NCBI RefSeq assembly: GCF_014653785.1
Contig: NZ_BNAS01000008.1
Location: forward strand, 36,437 to 100,436
DNA length: 64,000 nucleotides
From: Promicromonospora soli
GTDB lineage: Bacteria > Actinomycetota > Actinomycetes > Actinomycetales > Cellulomonadaceae
Direction: 5' to 3'
Below, in pieces: positions 51,793 to 61,051 of this stretch. Made by a program: the position numbers and the translations under genes. Below the pieces are notes generated by a model. It made no database searches. It had not been told where the DNA came from and saw nothing but the letters and a program-made list of their open reading frames with translations. Position 1 is the first letter of the stretch. Every line of letters begins with the position of its first letter.

Positions 51793-53474
51793 CCACCGAC
51801 CGCGCCCCACGCGCCAACGATGCCGGCTCCGCCACCCCCGCCGCGCCGGTCGCCACCCGCACCGCCTGCCTCTGGGTGCCCGACTGGCCGGTCGTCGCGG
51901 CCCTGGTCGTCGCCGGCCTGGGCCCGGAGGTGCCCGCGGCCGTCACGGGCGGCCCCGGCGGGCGGATCATCGCGGTGTCCGCCCCCGCGCGCAGCGCCGG
52001 GGTGCGCCGCGGCATGCGCCGCCGCGAGGCCCAGGGGCGCTGCCCCGACCTGCAGCTCTGGCCGGCCGACGACGCCCGCGACGCCCGCGAGTTCGAGCCC
52101 GTCGCCGTGGCCGCGGAGACTGTGGTCTCCGGGCTGGAGATCGCGCGCCCCGGTCTGCTCCTGCTGCCGTCGGGCGGCGCGGCCCGCTACCACGGCTCCG
52201 AGCACGACCTGGCCCGCGAGCTGACCGAGCAGGTCGCCGTCCGCACCGGTCACGAGTGCCAGGTCGGGGTCGCCGACGGGTACCTGGCCGCGGTCCTGGC
52301 CGCCCGCGACGACGCCGTCGTGCCGCCGGGCGCCTCGCGGGACTACCTCGCGCCCCGCCCTGCGGCCGTGCTCGTGCACGCCCGCCCCGGGGACCGCACC
52401 CTGACCGAGCTGGTCGACCTGTGGCGCCGGCTCGGCGTGCGCACCCTGGCGGACCTGGCCGCCCTGCCCGACGCCGCCGTCGCCGCTCGCTTCGGCGACC
52501 TCGGCGTCTGGGCGCAGCGCCTCGCCCGGGGTCAGGACGTGCGGCCCCCGGCCCGGCGTCGGCTCGCCGAGGACCTGACCGTCACCGAGGAGCTGGACCC
52601 GCCGGCGCACCGGGTCGACGTCGCGACCTTCGCCGCCCGCCGCCTGGCCGAGCACCTCCACGACGACCTGGGCCGACGCGGCCTGGCGTGTGGGCGGCTG
52701 CGGATCACGGCGCGCGCCGTCGACCCGGTCACGGGCGAGGCCCGCACCCTGGAACGGCTGTGGCGCACCGACGACACGCTCGGCGGGCTGTCGGCCGCCC
52801 GGATCACCGACCGGGTGCGGTGGCAGCTGGAGGGCTGGCTCACGGCGTCGTCCCTCGGGCAGGGCGAAGCGCCCGCCCCGATCGCGGGCCTGACCCTGGC
52901 CGCCGAGGAGGTGGCTCCCGCCGGGGCGCTGCAGCCGCGCCTGTGGGGGCCCGGCGCGGGCGAGGACCTGCGCGCCCGCCGCGCCGTCGAGCGCGTGCAG
53001 GCCCTGCTCGGCGGCGACGCCGTCCTCACCGTCCGCCTCCAGGGCGGGCGCGACCCCCGCGACCGCGTCCAGCTCGTCCCCTACGGTGAGCAGGTCCCGC
53101 CCGAACGCGACCCCGACCGGCCCTGGCCCGGCGCCCTGCCGCCCCCGGCGCCGTCGGTAGTGCTGCCCGAGCCCGTCCCCGCACGCGTGCTCGACGCCGC
53201 GGGTCGCCCGGTGGTGGTCGGGGTACGCCTCGCGACGAGCGGCGACCCGGCGGTCGTGGAGGTGCCCGCCGCCGGCGCGACCGCTGTGGAGGCCCTGGTC
53301 GGTCGGCACGCGGTGACCGGCTGGGCCGGGCCGTGGCCGGTCGCCGAGAGATGGTGGACGCCCGGCGGCAAGCGGCGCGTGTTCCTGCAGGTGGTGACCG
53401 ATCTTCCCGGTGACGTGGGGCTGCTCCTGTCGGCGTCGTCGGGCACCTGGGTGCTGGAGGCGGTCTATGACTGA
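51789..53474 (+). CDS. imuB: ImuB, inactive Y-family polymerase subunit
   Basis: 561 aa. A Y-family fold (CLWVPDWPVVAALV, then RRGMRRREAQGRCPDL) lacks the catalytic D-x-D and D-E residues, as expected for ImuB. A clamp-binding-like motif, QPRLWG, occurs near residue 380. Its role is to bridge the beta-clamp, ImuA' and DnaE2 during damage tolerance. The gene starts inside imuA' (ATGA) and ends eight bases inside dnaE2. Confidence 0.94.
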   Translation: MTTDRAPRANDAGSATPAAPVATRTACLWVPDWPVVAALVVAGLGPEVPAAVTGGPGGRIIAVSAPARSAGVRRGMRRREAQGRCPDLQLWPADDARDAREFEPVAVAAETVVSGLEIARPGLLLLPSGGAARYHGSEHDLARELTEQVAVRTGHECQVGVADGYLAAVLAARDDAVVPPGASRDYLAPRPAAVLVHARPGDRTLTELVDLWRRLGVRTLADLAALPDAAVAARFGDLGVWAQRLARGQDVRPPARRRLAEDLTVTEELDPPAHRVDVATFAARRLAEHLHDDLGRRGLACGRLRITARAVDPVTGEARTLERLWRTDDTLGGLSAARITDRVRWQLEGWLTASSLGQGEAPAPIAGLTLAAEEVAPAGALQPRLWGPGAGEDLRARRAVERVQALLGGDAVLTVRLQGGRDPRDRVQLVPYGEQVPPERDPDRPWPGALPPPAPSVVLPEPVPARVLDAAGRPVVVGVRLATSGDPAVVEVPAAGATAVEALVGRHAVTGWAGPWPVAERWWTPGGKRRVFLQVVTDLPGDVGLLLSASSGTWVLEAVYD

Positions 53475-56400
53475 TGTGCCCGCCTACGCCGAGCTGCATG
53501 CCCACTCCGCGTTCAGCTTCCTCGACGGTGCCTCCCACCCCGAGGAGCTCGCCGCCGAGGGCGCGCGCCTCGGGCTGAAGGCGCTCGCGATCACCGACCA
53601 CGACGGGCTGTATGGGGTGGTGCGGTTCTCGCAGGCCGCCAAGGCCGTAGAGCTGCCCGCCGCGTTCGGGGCGGAGCTGCACCTGCCGGTCCCGGCGGGT
53701 GCATCCGGTGGTGGGGGCGGCGCGCCCGTGCTCGACCCGCCCACCGGGATCCCCGACCCGCGCGCCACGCACCTGCTCGTGCTCGCGCGCGGACCGCAGG
53801 GGTACCGCAACCTGTCGAGCGCTATCGGCACCGCGCACCTCGACGCCGGGGTCAAGGGCGCCGCGAGCTACACCATGGAGGGGCTGGGGGAGGCGTCGGG
53901 CGGGGAGTGGCTGGTGCTCACCGGGTGCCGCAAGGGTGCGGTCCGCCGGTCGCTGATGTCCGGCGGGCCGGGCGCCGGCGTCGGGCAGAACCGCACCGAC
54001 CGGCTCACCGCCGCCCGGCGGGAGCTGGACCTGCTGACCGACACCTTCGGCCGGGACAACGTCGCCGTCGAGATCACCGCCACCGGCGACCCGCGCGACG
54101 CCGACCTGCACGACGCGCTGGCCCTCCTCGCCCAGGGGGCGCACCTGCCGCTGGTCGCCACCACCGCCGCGCACTACGCGCGCCCCCGGGACAGCGACCT
54201 GGCCGGGGCACTGGCCGCCGTCCGGGCCCGGTCGAGCCTGGACGACCTCGACGGCTGGCTGCCCGGCGCGCCCACCGCCCACCTGCGCAGCGGCGCCGAG
54301 ATGGCGCGCCTGCACCGCCTGCACCCGCAGGCCGTGCCGACGGCGGCCGCGCTGGGGGAGGAGTGCGCGTTCGACCTGAAGCTCATCGCCCCCGACCTGC
54401 CGCCGTACCCGGTGGAGCCCGGGCACGACGAGGCGTCCTGGCTGCGCGTGCTCGCCTACCGCGGTGCGACGAAGTACTACGGCCCGCGCGAGAGCAACAA
54501 GAAGGCCTGGACACAGATCGACCACGAGCTGCAGGTCATCACCGACCTGAACTTCCCCGGGTACTTCCTGGTGGTCTACGACCTGGTGCAGTTCTGTCAC
54601 ACCCGCGGGATCCTCGCGCAGGGGCGGGGCAGCGCCGCGAACTCGGCGGTCTGCTACGCCCTGGGGATCACCGCGGTGGACCCGGTGAAGCACAAGCTGC
54701 TGTTCGAGCGGTTCCTCGCGCCGGAGCGGGACGGCCCGCCTGATATCGACGTCGACATCGAGTCGGTGCGGCGCGAGGAGGTGATCCAGCACGTCTACGA
54801 GAAGTTCGGGCGCAAGCACGCGGCGCAGGTCGCGAACGTCATCTCCTACCGGCCGCGGTCGGCGGTGCGGGACGCCGCCCGCGCGCTGGGCTACGACATC
54901 GGGCAGCAGGACGCGTGGTCCAAGTCGATCGAGCGCTGGGGGACGCTGAAGCCGAAGGCGGCCGTGCCCCAGAACAAGACCGCCGCCAAGGACGCCCGTG
55001 TCGCGGCGCTGTGGGGCCCGCGGGTCGTCGATGTGGTCACTGAGGAGGCGCGCCCCCCGGGAGAGCCCCGGCCGGACCCGACCCGCGCCGACGACACCCA
55101 CGACGTCGTGCCGTTCCGCACGCCGCCGTCGGCCGCGGAGGAGGGAGAGATCCCCGACGACGTGCTCGATCTCGCCGACCGGATGCTCCGCCTGCCCCGG
55201 CACCTGGGCATCCACTCGGGCGGCATGGTGATGTGCGACCGCCCGGTGATCGAGGTCTGCCCCGTGGAGTGGGCCCGCATGGAGGGCCGCACGGTGCTGC
55301 AGTGGGACAAGGAGGACTGCGCGGACGCGGGGCTGGTGAAGTTCGACCTGCTGGGCCTGGGCATGCTGACCGCCATCCGGTACGCGTTCGAGTTCGTCAA
55401 GGAGATGACCGGGGAGACGCTCACGCTGCACGGCCTGCCGCAGGACGACGCGGGCGTCTACGACCTGCTCTGCGCCGCCGACACCGTGGGCGTGTTCCAG
55501 GTGGAGTCCCGCGCCCAGATGGCGACGCTGCCGCGGCTGCAGCCGCGAGACTTCTACAGCATCGTCGTGGAGGTCGCGCTCATCCGGCCCGGTCCCATCC
55601 AAGGCGGCTCCGTGCACCCGTACATCGAGCGGGCCCGCGGGCGCGAGAAGGTCACGTACCTGCACCCGCTGCTCGAGAACTCCCTGAGCCGCACCATGGG
55701 CGTGCCGTTGTTCCAGGAGCAGCTCATGCAGATGGCGATCGACGTCGCCGGCTTCACGCCCAAGGAGTCCGACCAGCTCCGGCGCGCCATGGGTTCCAAA
55801 CGGTCGGTCGAACGCATGGAGGAGCTCCGCGAGCGGTTCTACGCGGGGATGACCGAGAACGAGATCCCGCCCGCCGCGCAGGACGAGATCTTCGAGAAGC
55901 TCAAGGCCTTCGCCGACTTCGGCTTCCCCGAGTCGCACGCCTACTCCTTCGCGTACCTCGTGTACGCGAGCTCATGGCTCAAGGTGCACCACCCGGCCGC
56001 GTTCTACGCGGGGCTGCTCGCGGCGCAGCCCATGGGGTTCTACTCGCCGCAGTCCCTGGCCGCCGACGCCCGCCGGCACGGGGTGCGCGTGCTGCGGCCC
56101 TCGGTGACGGAGTCGCGGGTGCTGGCCGGCGTGGAGCGGCTGGCTGACGGCGACCAGCAGCTCGCCGTCCGCATGGGGCTGGAGTCCGTACGCGGCATCG
56201 GCAAGGACAAGGCCGAGGAGATCGTCACGGCCCGGGACGACGGCGCGGGGTTCGCGTCGCTGCGGGATCTCGTGCGCCGGGTCGAGCTGTCGTCGGCCCA
56301 GCTCGAGGCGCTCGCCACGGGTGGCGCGCTGGAGCCGTTCGGCGTCGAGCGCCGGGAAGGGCTGTGGGCCGCGGGCGCGCTGGGCCAGGAGGGGCCGACG

Positions 56401-56862
56401 ACGCTGCCCGGTGTCAGTGTCGGCGTCGACGCCCCGATGCTGCCCGGGATGAGCGAGATCGAGCTCACGCAGGCCGACGCATGGGCCACCGGCATCACGC
56501 CCGACTCGTACCCGACGCAGCACGTGCGGCCGGGGCTGGCGGCGGCGGGCGTGCTCACCGTGGCGCAGGCGATCGCGACCGAGCCGGGGCGCCGGATCGC
56601 CGTCGGCGGGGTGGTGACGCACCGGCAGCGGCCGGGCACGGCCGGGGGAGTGACGTTCCTGTCCCTGGAGGACGAGACGGGGCTGCTCAACGTGATCTGC
56701 ACCGTCGGGCTGTGGCAGCGGTTCCGGAAGGTGGCGCGGTCGGCGCAGGCGATGGTGGTGCGGGGCCGGATCGAGGCGGCCGACGGCGCCGTCAACCTCC
56801 TCGCGGAGCACCTGTCCACGCTGTCGCTGACGGTCCCGGCGCGGTCGCGGGACTTCCAGTAG
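53467..56862 (+). CDS. dnaE2: Error-prone DNA polymerase DnaE2
   Basis: 1131 aa. An N-terminal PHP domain (YAELHAHSAFSFLDGASHPEE) is followed by the family C polymerase core with the DxDxD motif PDIDVDIE (~residue 425), helix-hairpin-helix and OB domains (VAVGGVVTHRQRPGTAGGV). It performs error-prone translesion synthesis with ImuB. Translation is coupled to imuB by an 8-base overlap. The cassette is under the LexA box at 50530-50545. Confidence 0.96.
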   Translation: MTDVPAYAELHAHSAFSFLDGASHPEELAAEGARLGLKALAITDHDGLYGVVRFSQAAKAVELPAAFGAELHLPVPAGASGGGGGAPVLDPPTGIPDPRATHLLVLARGPQGYRNLSSAIGTAHLDAGVKGAASYTMEGLGEASGGEWLVLTGCRKGAVRRSLMSGGPGAGVGQNRTDRLTAARRELDLLTDTFGRDNVAVEITATGDPRDADLHDALALLAQGAHLPLVATTAAHYARPRDSDLAGALAAVRARSSLDDLDGWLPGAPTAHLRSGAEMARLHRLHPQAVPTAAALGEECAFDLKLIAPDLPPYPVEPGHDEASWLRVLAYRGATKYYGPRESNKKAWTQIDHELQVITDLNFPGYFLVVYDLVQFCHTRGILAQGRGSAANSAVCYALGITAVDPVKHKLLFERFLAPERDGPPDIDVDIESVRREEVIQHVYEKFGRKHAAQVANVISYRPRSAVRDAARALGYDIGQQDAWSKSIERWGTLKPKAAVPQNKTAAKDARVAALWGPRVVDVVTEEARPPGEPRPDPTRADDTHDVVPFRTPPSAAEEGEIPDDVLDLADRMLRLPRHLGIHSGGMVMCDRPVIEVCPVEWARMEGRTVLQWDKEDCADAGLVKFDLLGLGMLTAIRYAFEFVKEMTGETLTLHGLPQDDAGVYDLLCAADTVGVFQVESRAQMATLPRLQPRDFYSIVVEVALIRPGPIQGGSVHPYIERARGREKVTYLHPLLENSLSRTMGVPLFQEQLMQMAIDVAGFTPKESDQLRRAMGSKRSVERMEELRERFYAGMTENEIPPAAQDEIFEKLKAFADFGFPESHAYSFAYLVYASSWLKVHHPAAFYAGLLAAQPMGFYSPQSLAADARRHGVRVLRPSVTESRVLAGVERLADGDQQLAVRMGLESVRGIGKDKAEEIVTARDDGAGFASLRDLVRRVELSSAQLEALATGGALEPFGVERREGLWAAGALGQEGPTTLPGVSVGVDAPMLPGMSEIELTQADAWATGITPDSYPTQHVRPGLAAAGVLTVAQAIATEPGRRIAVGGVVTHRQRPGTAGGVTFLSLEDETGLLNVICTVGLWQRFRKVARSAQAMVVRGRIEAADGAVNLLAEHLSTLSLTVPARSRDFQ

Positions 56863-56911
56863 GACACCCGACGGCGCGGCGGACCGGCGGGCAAGACATA
56901 CGCAGCGGGGA

Positions 56912-56950
56912 GGGTAACGGAGCGGTAGCAATGCTCCCTCTCCGTTACCC
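56912..56950. terminator. Bidirectional hairpin after dnaE2
   Basis: GGGTAACGGAG (56912-56922) pairs perfectly with CTCCGTTACCC (56940-56950). It lies between the converging dnaE2 and kinase genes. Confidence 0.75.
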
Positions 56951-56993
56951 ACCCCGCGGAGTAGTAGTCGCCCCGTGCCGACCCGGCAGTGGG

Positions 56994-59108
56994 TCAGCCC
57001 AGGTGCAGCAGGCCGGCACCCGTCGCCCACAGGGCCACCGACCCCGCGCCGACGAGCAGCGCGGAGAGCACGTAGAACCAGATCCGCATCTTGTGGCCGG
57101 CGATGCGCAGGAGAACGGCCAGCCCGAACGCGGCGACGGCGAGTGCCGGCGCGGCGAGGAACGGGTCGCCCGCCTGGGGACCCCGGCTGACCAGCACGTA
57201 CGCGGCGGCCAGGAGCAGCAGCCGGGGAACCCAGCGCAGCAGCGCGCCGAGCAGGCGCAGCGGCCACGGCCTCCTGCGCGGCGGAGCCGGTGTGGGGGCG
57301 GCAGGTCTCGGCTGCGTGCCCGGACGCACACCCGGCTGCATGCTCGGCGGGCGGTTCGCGGGGGGCCGCTGGACGGCGGGGGCCTGTATGGCGGGCATCG
57401 GGCGGGTGGCGCGCACCGATGGGCCCGCCCCCGCCTGCCGCGGTGCCGGTCCGAGGTGCTTGACCGGGCTCTTGCGCGGCTCGAACGACTGCGGTGGCGG
57501 GTTGCGGACGACCTGGGTCGCCGCGGCAGCCTGGGGCGTGACAGGCGAGGGTACGGCAGCTACGGGCGAGTCTGACGGCGGCCCGCCCGGCCCGCTGCCG
57601 ACGGCGGCCCGCTCGTTCACCGGGGCGGGCTCCGGGCTGCGGAACGCACGCCAGCCGCGGAGCGTGTCCGCGTGGCCGTCAGGGGGAGACGTGACCTGCC
57701 AGCGCATCGCCTCCCAGATCCAGTCCTTGATCTCGGCGGGGGTGCGGCCGCCGGCGACGTGCGCACCGATCTCCGCGACGTGGTCGGCGACGACCTGCTC
57801 CGCGGCGCCGTCGAAACCGTCCGCGTGCACCTCGGCCAGGACGCTCATGAGCGCGCGGTCGTAGACGAGGGCGTGCCAGGGCTCCGGGGTGCGGTAGTTG
57901 GGCGTGGCGTCGTCGGACCGGTCAGGGTCGCGCTGGAGCACCTTGGTGTGGCCCCGGCCGGGCAGCACGTCGGTCGCCGGGAGCGCGGCCACCTCGGCGG
58001 CCGTCACGCCGTCGCTGAGCAGCTGCGAGGTGAGCAGCAGGGTCGGGTCGGGCGTCGTGCTCGCGAGGCGGGCCCGCACGACCCCCGCGATGTTCTCCAG
58101 CGGCGGGCGGTGGTTCGGCTGGTACCGGGTCATGGCGAGGATCAGCGCCCGCAGGTGCCGGTCGATGACCGGCCGCTCGGGCAGGGGGTCCTCGTCCGGT
58201 GCGAGGTCGGCCAGCTCCTCGTCCACGAGGTCGGTGGCCACCAGGTCGCGGCCCAGGAAGTTCAGGTCCAGCGGCAGCGTGCCCGTGCTCCCATACACGA
58301 GCAGCAGGCCCAGGCTGTACACGTCCGACCGCGGGTGCACCCGGCGCCCGAACAGCTCCGGCGCCATGTAGGAGAAGGTTCCGGCAGGCTGCGTCGACGT
58401 CGCGGCGTCGAAGACCTTGGCGATGCCCAGGTCGATGAGCACCGCGCGGTCGCCGTCGACCATGATGTTCGCCGGCTTGAGGTCACGGTGCAGGCAGCGC
58501 TCCTCCTGCAGCACGAGCAGCGCGTCGACCAGCTGCATGGCCAGGCGCAGCGCCTGTGGCCCGGACAGCGGCCCTTCCTCGCGCACCCGGTCCCGCAGCG
58601 TGGTGCCGGGCACGAGCTCCATCGCGAACCAGGGCTGGTCCGCGTCCAGGCCGGCCTCCACGAAGCGCGGGAAACCGCGACCGTCCAGGCGCTCCAGGAG
58701 ATGCGCCTCCTGTGCGAAGCGCTCCCGGGCGTCGTCGTGCAGGCCGGTCAGGACCTTGAGGGCTACCTCGTCGCCGTCGTCGGCCTGTGCCCGGTACACG
58801 TGCGCGAAACCGCCGTGGCCCAGCGCCTCGGCGAGGGTGAACCGGCCCAGGCGCTCGCCGCTGGCCGGGATGCGCCGAACCGGCCGGACGGGGAGCGCCG
58901 CGGCGCGCAGGGCGGGCACGGGCGCGGGCACGGGCACGGGTGCCGGTTCGGGCTCTGGCTCGGGTTCGCGCTCCGATTCCGGTTCCGGTTCCGGTGCGGG
59001 GGCTGCTGGGGGCGCGGGCTCCGGCTCCGGCTCGGGTGGCGGGACCGGACCTGGGTCGACGACCGCCGCCGGCGCGACCTCGCCGACGCCCGGCGCTGGT
59101 GACGTCAT
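56994..59108 (-). CDS. Ser/Thr protein kinase with C-terminal membrane helices
   Basis: 704 aa. A Pro/Glu low-complexity N-terminus (~60 residues) precedes the kinase domain: glycine loop LGHGGFAHVY, Lys in VALKVL, HRDLKPANIM near residue 205, DLG in place of DFG, and APE. A second, helical domain (IKDWIWEAMRWQ) follows, then a Pro-rich linker and two or three C-terminal helices, so the kinase faces the cytoplasm. No PASTA sensor. ATG 59108 follows TAGGTT by seven bases; TTG 59117 is the longer alternative. Confidence 0.92.
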   Translation of the reverse strand: MTSPAPGVGEVAPAAVVDPGPVPPPEPEPEPAPPAAPAPEPEPESEREPEPEPEPAPVPVPAPVPALRAAALPVRPVRRIPASGERLGRFTLAEALGHGGFAHVYRAQADDGDEVALKVLTGLHDDARERFAQEAHLLERLDGRGFPRFVEAGLDADQPWFAMELVPGTTLRDRVREEGPLSGPQALRLAMQLVDALLVLQEERCLHRDLKPANIMVDGDRAVLIDLGIAKVFDAATSTQPAGTFSYMAPELFGRRVHPRSDVYSLGLLLVYGSTGTLPLDLNFLGRDLVATDLVDEELADLAPDEDPLPERPVIDRHLRALILAMTRYQPNHRPPLENIAGVVRARLASTTPDPTLLLTSQLLSDGVTAAEVAALPATDVLPGRGHTKVLQRDPDRSDDATPNYRTPEPWHALVYDRALMSVLAEVHADGFDGAAEQVVADHVAEIGAHVAGGRTPAEIKDWIWEAMRWQVTSPPDGHADTLRGWRAFRSPEPAPVNERAAVGSGPGGPPSDSPVAAVPSPVTPQAAAATQVVRNPPPQSFEPRKSPVKHLGPAPRQAGAGPSVRATRPMPAIQAPAVQRPPANRPPSMQPGVRPGTQPRPAAPTPAPPRRRPWPLRLLGALLRWVPRLLLLAAAYVLVSRGPQAGDPFLAAPALAVAAFGLAVLLRIAGHKMRIWFYVLSALLVGAGSVALWATGAGLLHLG

Positions 59109-59115
59109 GACGGGC

Positions 59116-59121
59116 AACCTA
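59116..59121 (-). promoter_or_regulatory. -10 element of leaderless kinase promoter
   Basis: TAGGTT on the minus strand ends seven bases before the kinase ATG at 59108, without a Shine-Dalgarno sequence. Confidence 0.5.
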
Positions 59122-59172
59122 CCAGCGTGGATGTGTCGGTCCGAGGAAAGTCTCAGGCCATACGGAAGTACG

Positions 59173-59634
59173 TCAGCGGTGTGGCTGCCCGGCCAGCGAG
59201 TGCCGGCACCGGGACAGATACGTGCGGAGGATCTCCGTCTGGCCCAGGTCGAAGCCCTCGAGCATCCGGGCCTCGATGCCGGCCACGTCGTCGGAGAGGT
59301 TGTCGAGGACCTGTTGGCCCTCCCGGCTCAGCGCGAGGAGGTACTGCTTGCGGTTGCTCGGGTCCCGCTCACGGGTGACGAACCCGCGGCCGAGCAGGTA
59401 GGTCACCATCTCGGCCATCGTCTGGGCCCGGACGAACGAGTTCCTGGCCAGCTCTGCCGAGGTCATCCCGGGATGCCGTTCCAGCACGGTGAGCGCGGTG
59501 TACTGCAGGGCGGTCAGGTCGGCGCCGGCAACTACGTCGTCGAGCGCCTGCCGTACGGCCAGCTCGACCTGCTTGATGATGTAAAGCAGGGTCACGTCCT
59601 GGTCATGGGCCGGAAGGGCCTCCGGACTCGTCAT
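59173..59634 (-). CDS. MarR family regulator of the adjacent ABC importer
   Basis: 153 aa from ATG 59634 (GTG 59655 is an alternative). Winged HTH with MTSAELARNSFVRAQTMAEMV and the wing RERDPSNRKQYLLAL. It is divergent from the Liv-type importer operon. The same ATCAGG-N3-CCTGA(T/C) palindrome precedes both this gene and the importer, which makes it a repressor of both. The ligand is probably the imported compound. Confidence 0.92.
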   Translation of the reverse strand: MTSPEALPAHDQDVTLLYIIKQVELAVRQALDDVVAGADLTALQYTALTVLERHPGMTSAELARNSFVRAQTMAEMVTYLLGRGFVTRERDPSNRKQYLLALSREGQQVLDNLSDDVAGIEARMLEGFDLGQTEILRTYLSRCRHSLAGQPHR

Positions 59635-59672
59635 GTAGGTCCCCGCCCCCGCCACTCGATCCGCCGCCTTGT

Positions 59673-59687
59673 ATCAGGTCTCCTGAC
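59673..59687. promoter_or_regulatory. MarR operator, site 1
   Basis: ATCAGG-TCT-CCTGAC, a nearly perfect inverted repeat about 40 bases upstream of the MarR gene start. It shares its arms with site 2 at 59767-59781. Confidence 0.65.
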
Positions 59688-59766
59688 GACCAGTCAGTCT
59701 GCGGTGGTGCTGGCGCACTGTCAACCGGACCCTTGACGGCCGGTGTGACCGCCGCCATACTCCATC

Positions 59767-59781
59767 ATCAGGGTTCCTGAT
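59767..59781. promoter_or_regulatory. MarR operator, site 2
   Basis: ATCAGG-GTT-CCTGAT is a perfect 6+6 inverted repeat 55 bases before the importer's first gene. A further half-site, CCTGATAAC, lies at about 59791-59799. Confidence 0.7.
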
Positions 59782-59835
59782 AACAGAAAACCTGATAACT
59801 CGAACGTCTCGGCCCGTCTCAATGAAGAGGTGACC

Positions 59836-61026
59836 ATGTTCAAGTCCCGACTTGCTGTTATCGCCATGGCTGGAGCGCTCAGCCTGTCGGCGTGCAGCTC
59901 CTCCGGCGGCACCCCCGCAGAGGGCTCCGGCCCCATCAAGATCGGCGTAGTCATCCCGCTGACCGGCTTCTTGTCACCCCTGGGCGCGGGAGACAAGGCG
60001 GCCATCGAGCAGGAGGTCGCGGCGATCAACGAGGCAGGAGGTGTCCTCGGCCGCGACCTGTTGGTCACCATCAAGGACGACAAGTCCGATGTCCCGCAGT
60101 CGGTCACGGAGTACAACCAGCTGGCCGCGGACCGCGGCTACAGCGCCATCCTGTCGTCGTCGTTCGTGTCGGCGTCGACCGCAGTGGGGCCGAGCGCGGA
60201 GTCCAACAAGATCCCGACGGTGGCACTGGGACCTGTCAGTGCGTTCGCGGACGGCAGCAACCCCTACGCGTTCACGGGTGTCGCCATTCCTGAGGTCTAC
60301 GCCCAGGCGATGGTCGACCACGTGGCCGACCAGGGCTACGAGACACTGGCGATCGGCTATGTCGGTGACGACCTCTACGGCGAGACCGGCAACGAGGCGA
60401 CCCTCGCTGCGGCGAAGGAGGCCGGCATCGACGTCGTCGTCGACGAGGCCTTCGACCAGACGGGAACGGACTTCACCCCTCTCGTCTCCAAGGTGAAGGC
60501 GGCCGCTCCCGACGCGTTCCTGGTCTGGGGCGCCGGCCCAGCGCCGGTGATCATCACCAAGCAGATGGAAGGCAGTGGCATCCCGCTGCTGATGACGGGA
60601 GCCCAGGCGTCCCAGCTGTACGTCGAGCCCGCTGGTGAGGCGGCCGAGGGCGTCACGATGACCAGCAGCATCGCCGTGCCGGGACGCGAGCTCCCCGCCG
60701 GTTCGCTCAAGGACCTCGTCGACGCCTTCGCCGACCCGTGGGTCGAGGCCAACGGCACCTACCCGCCCCAGTTCGCGTTCGACGGCGCGACCGGCGTCCA
60801 GCTGCTCGTCGCCGCCATCGAGAAGGCGGGATCGGCGGACCGGGAGAAGGTGCGCGACGCCTTGGAGGACCTCGACGAGCTCACGCCGACCGGCCGGTTC
60901 ACGTTCTCGTCCGACGACCACGCCGGCCTGGACACCGACGCGGTAGCGATCGTCACGGTCACCGACGGCGACTTCAAGACCACGGAGTACTCGCTGGCAC
61001 GGTTCGAGACCGATCTGCCGAGCTGA
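59836..61026 (+). CDS. Liv-type ABC binding lipoprotein
   Basis: 396 aa. Signal peptide with lipobox LSAC, then a Peripla_BP_6 receptor (IKIGVVIPLTGFLSPLGAG, AINEAGGVLGRDL). Branched-chain amino-acid-type importers also carry aromatic acids, amides or urea, and the MarR control suggests an inducible catabolic substrate rather than amino acids. ATG 59836 has AAGAGG upstream. It is the first gene of a five-gene operon. Confidence 0.93.
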   Translation: MFKSRLAVIAMAGALSLSACSSSGGTPAEGSGPIKIGVVIPLTGFLSPLGAGDKAAIEQEVAAINEAGGVLGRDLLVTIKDDKSDVPQSVTEYNQLAADRGYSAILSSSFVSASTAVGPSAESNKIPTVALGPVSAFADGSNPYAFTGVAIPEVYAQAMVDHVADQGYETLAIGYVGDDLYGETGNEATLAAAKEAGIDVVVDEAFDQTGTDFTPLVSKVKAAAPDAFLVWGAGPAPVIITKQMEGSGIPLLMTGAQASQLYVEPAGEAAEGVTMTSSIAVPGRELPAGSLKDLVDAFADPWVEANGTYPPQFAFDGATGVQLLVAAIEKAGSADREKVRDALEDLDELTPTGRFTFSSDDHAGLDTDAVAIVTVTDGDFKTTEYSLARFETDLPS

Positions 61027-61051
61027 CCGCAGGCAGACGACGGGAGAGACC

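Noticed and set aside
53026-55938. Long antisense frame opposite imuB and dnaE2
   Set aside because: Composition-driven; dnaE2 on the other strand has an intact PHP domain and polymerase motifs.
58920-59050. Pro/Glu-coding repeats in the kinase gene as a CRISPR-like or mobile repeat
   Set aside because: Irregular short codon repeats that encode a low-complexity linker; no spacers or conserved unit length.
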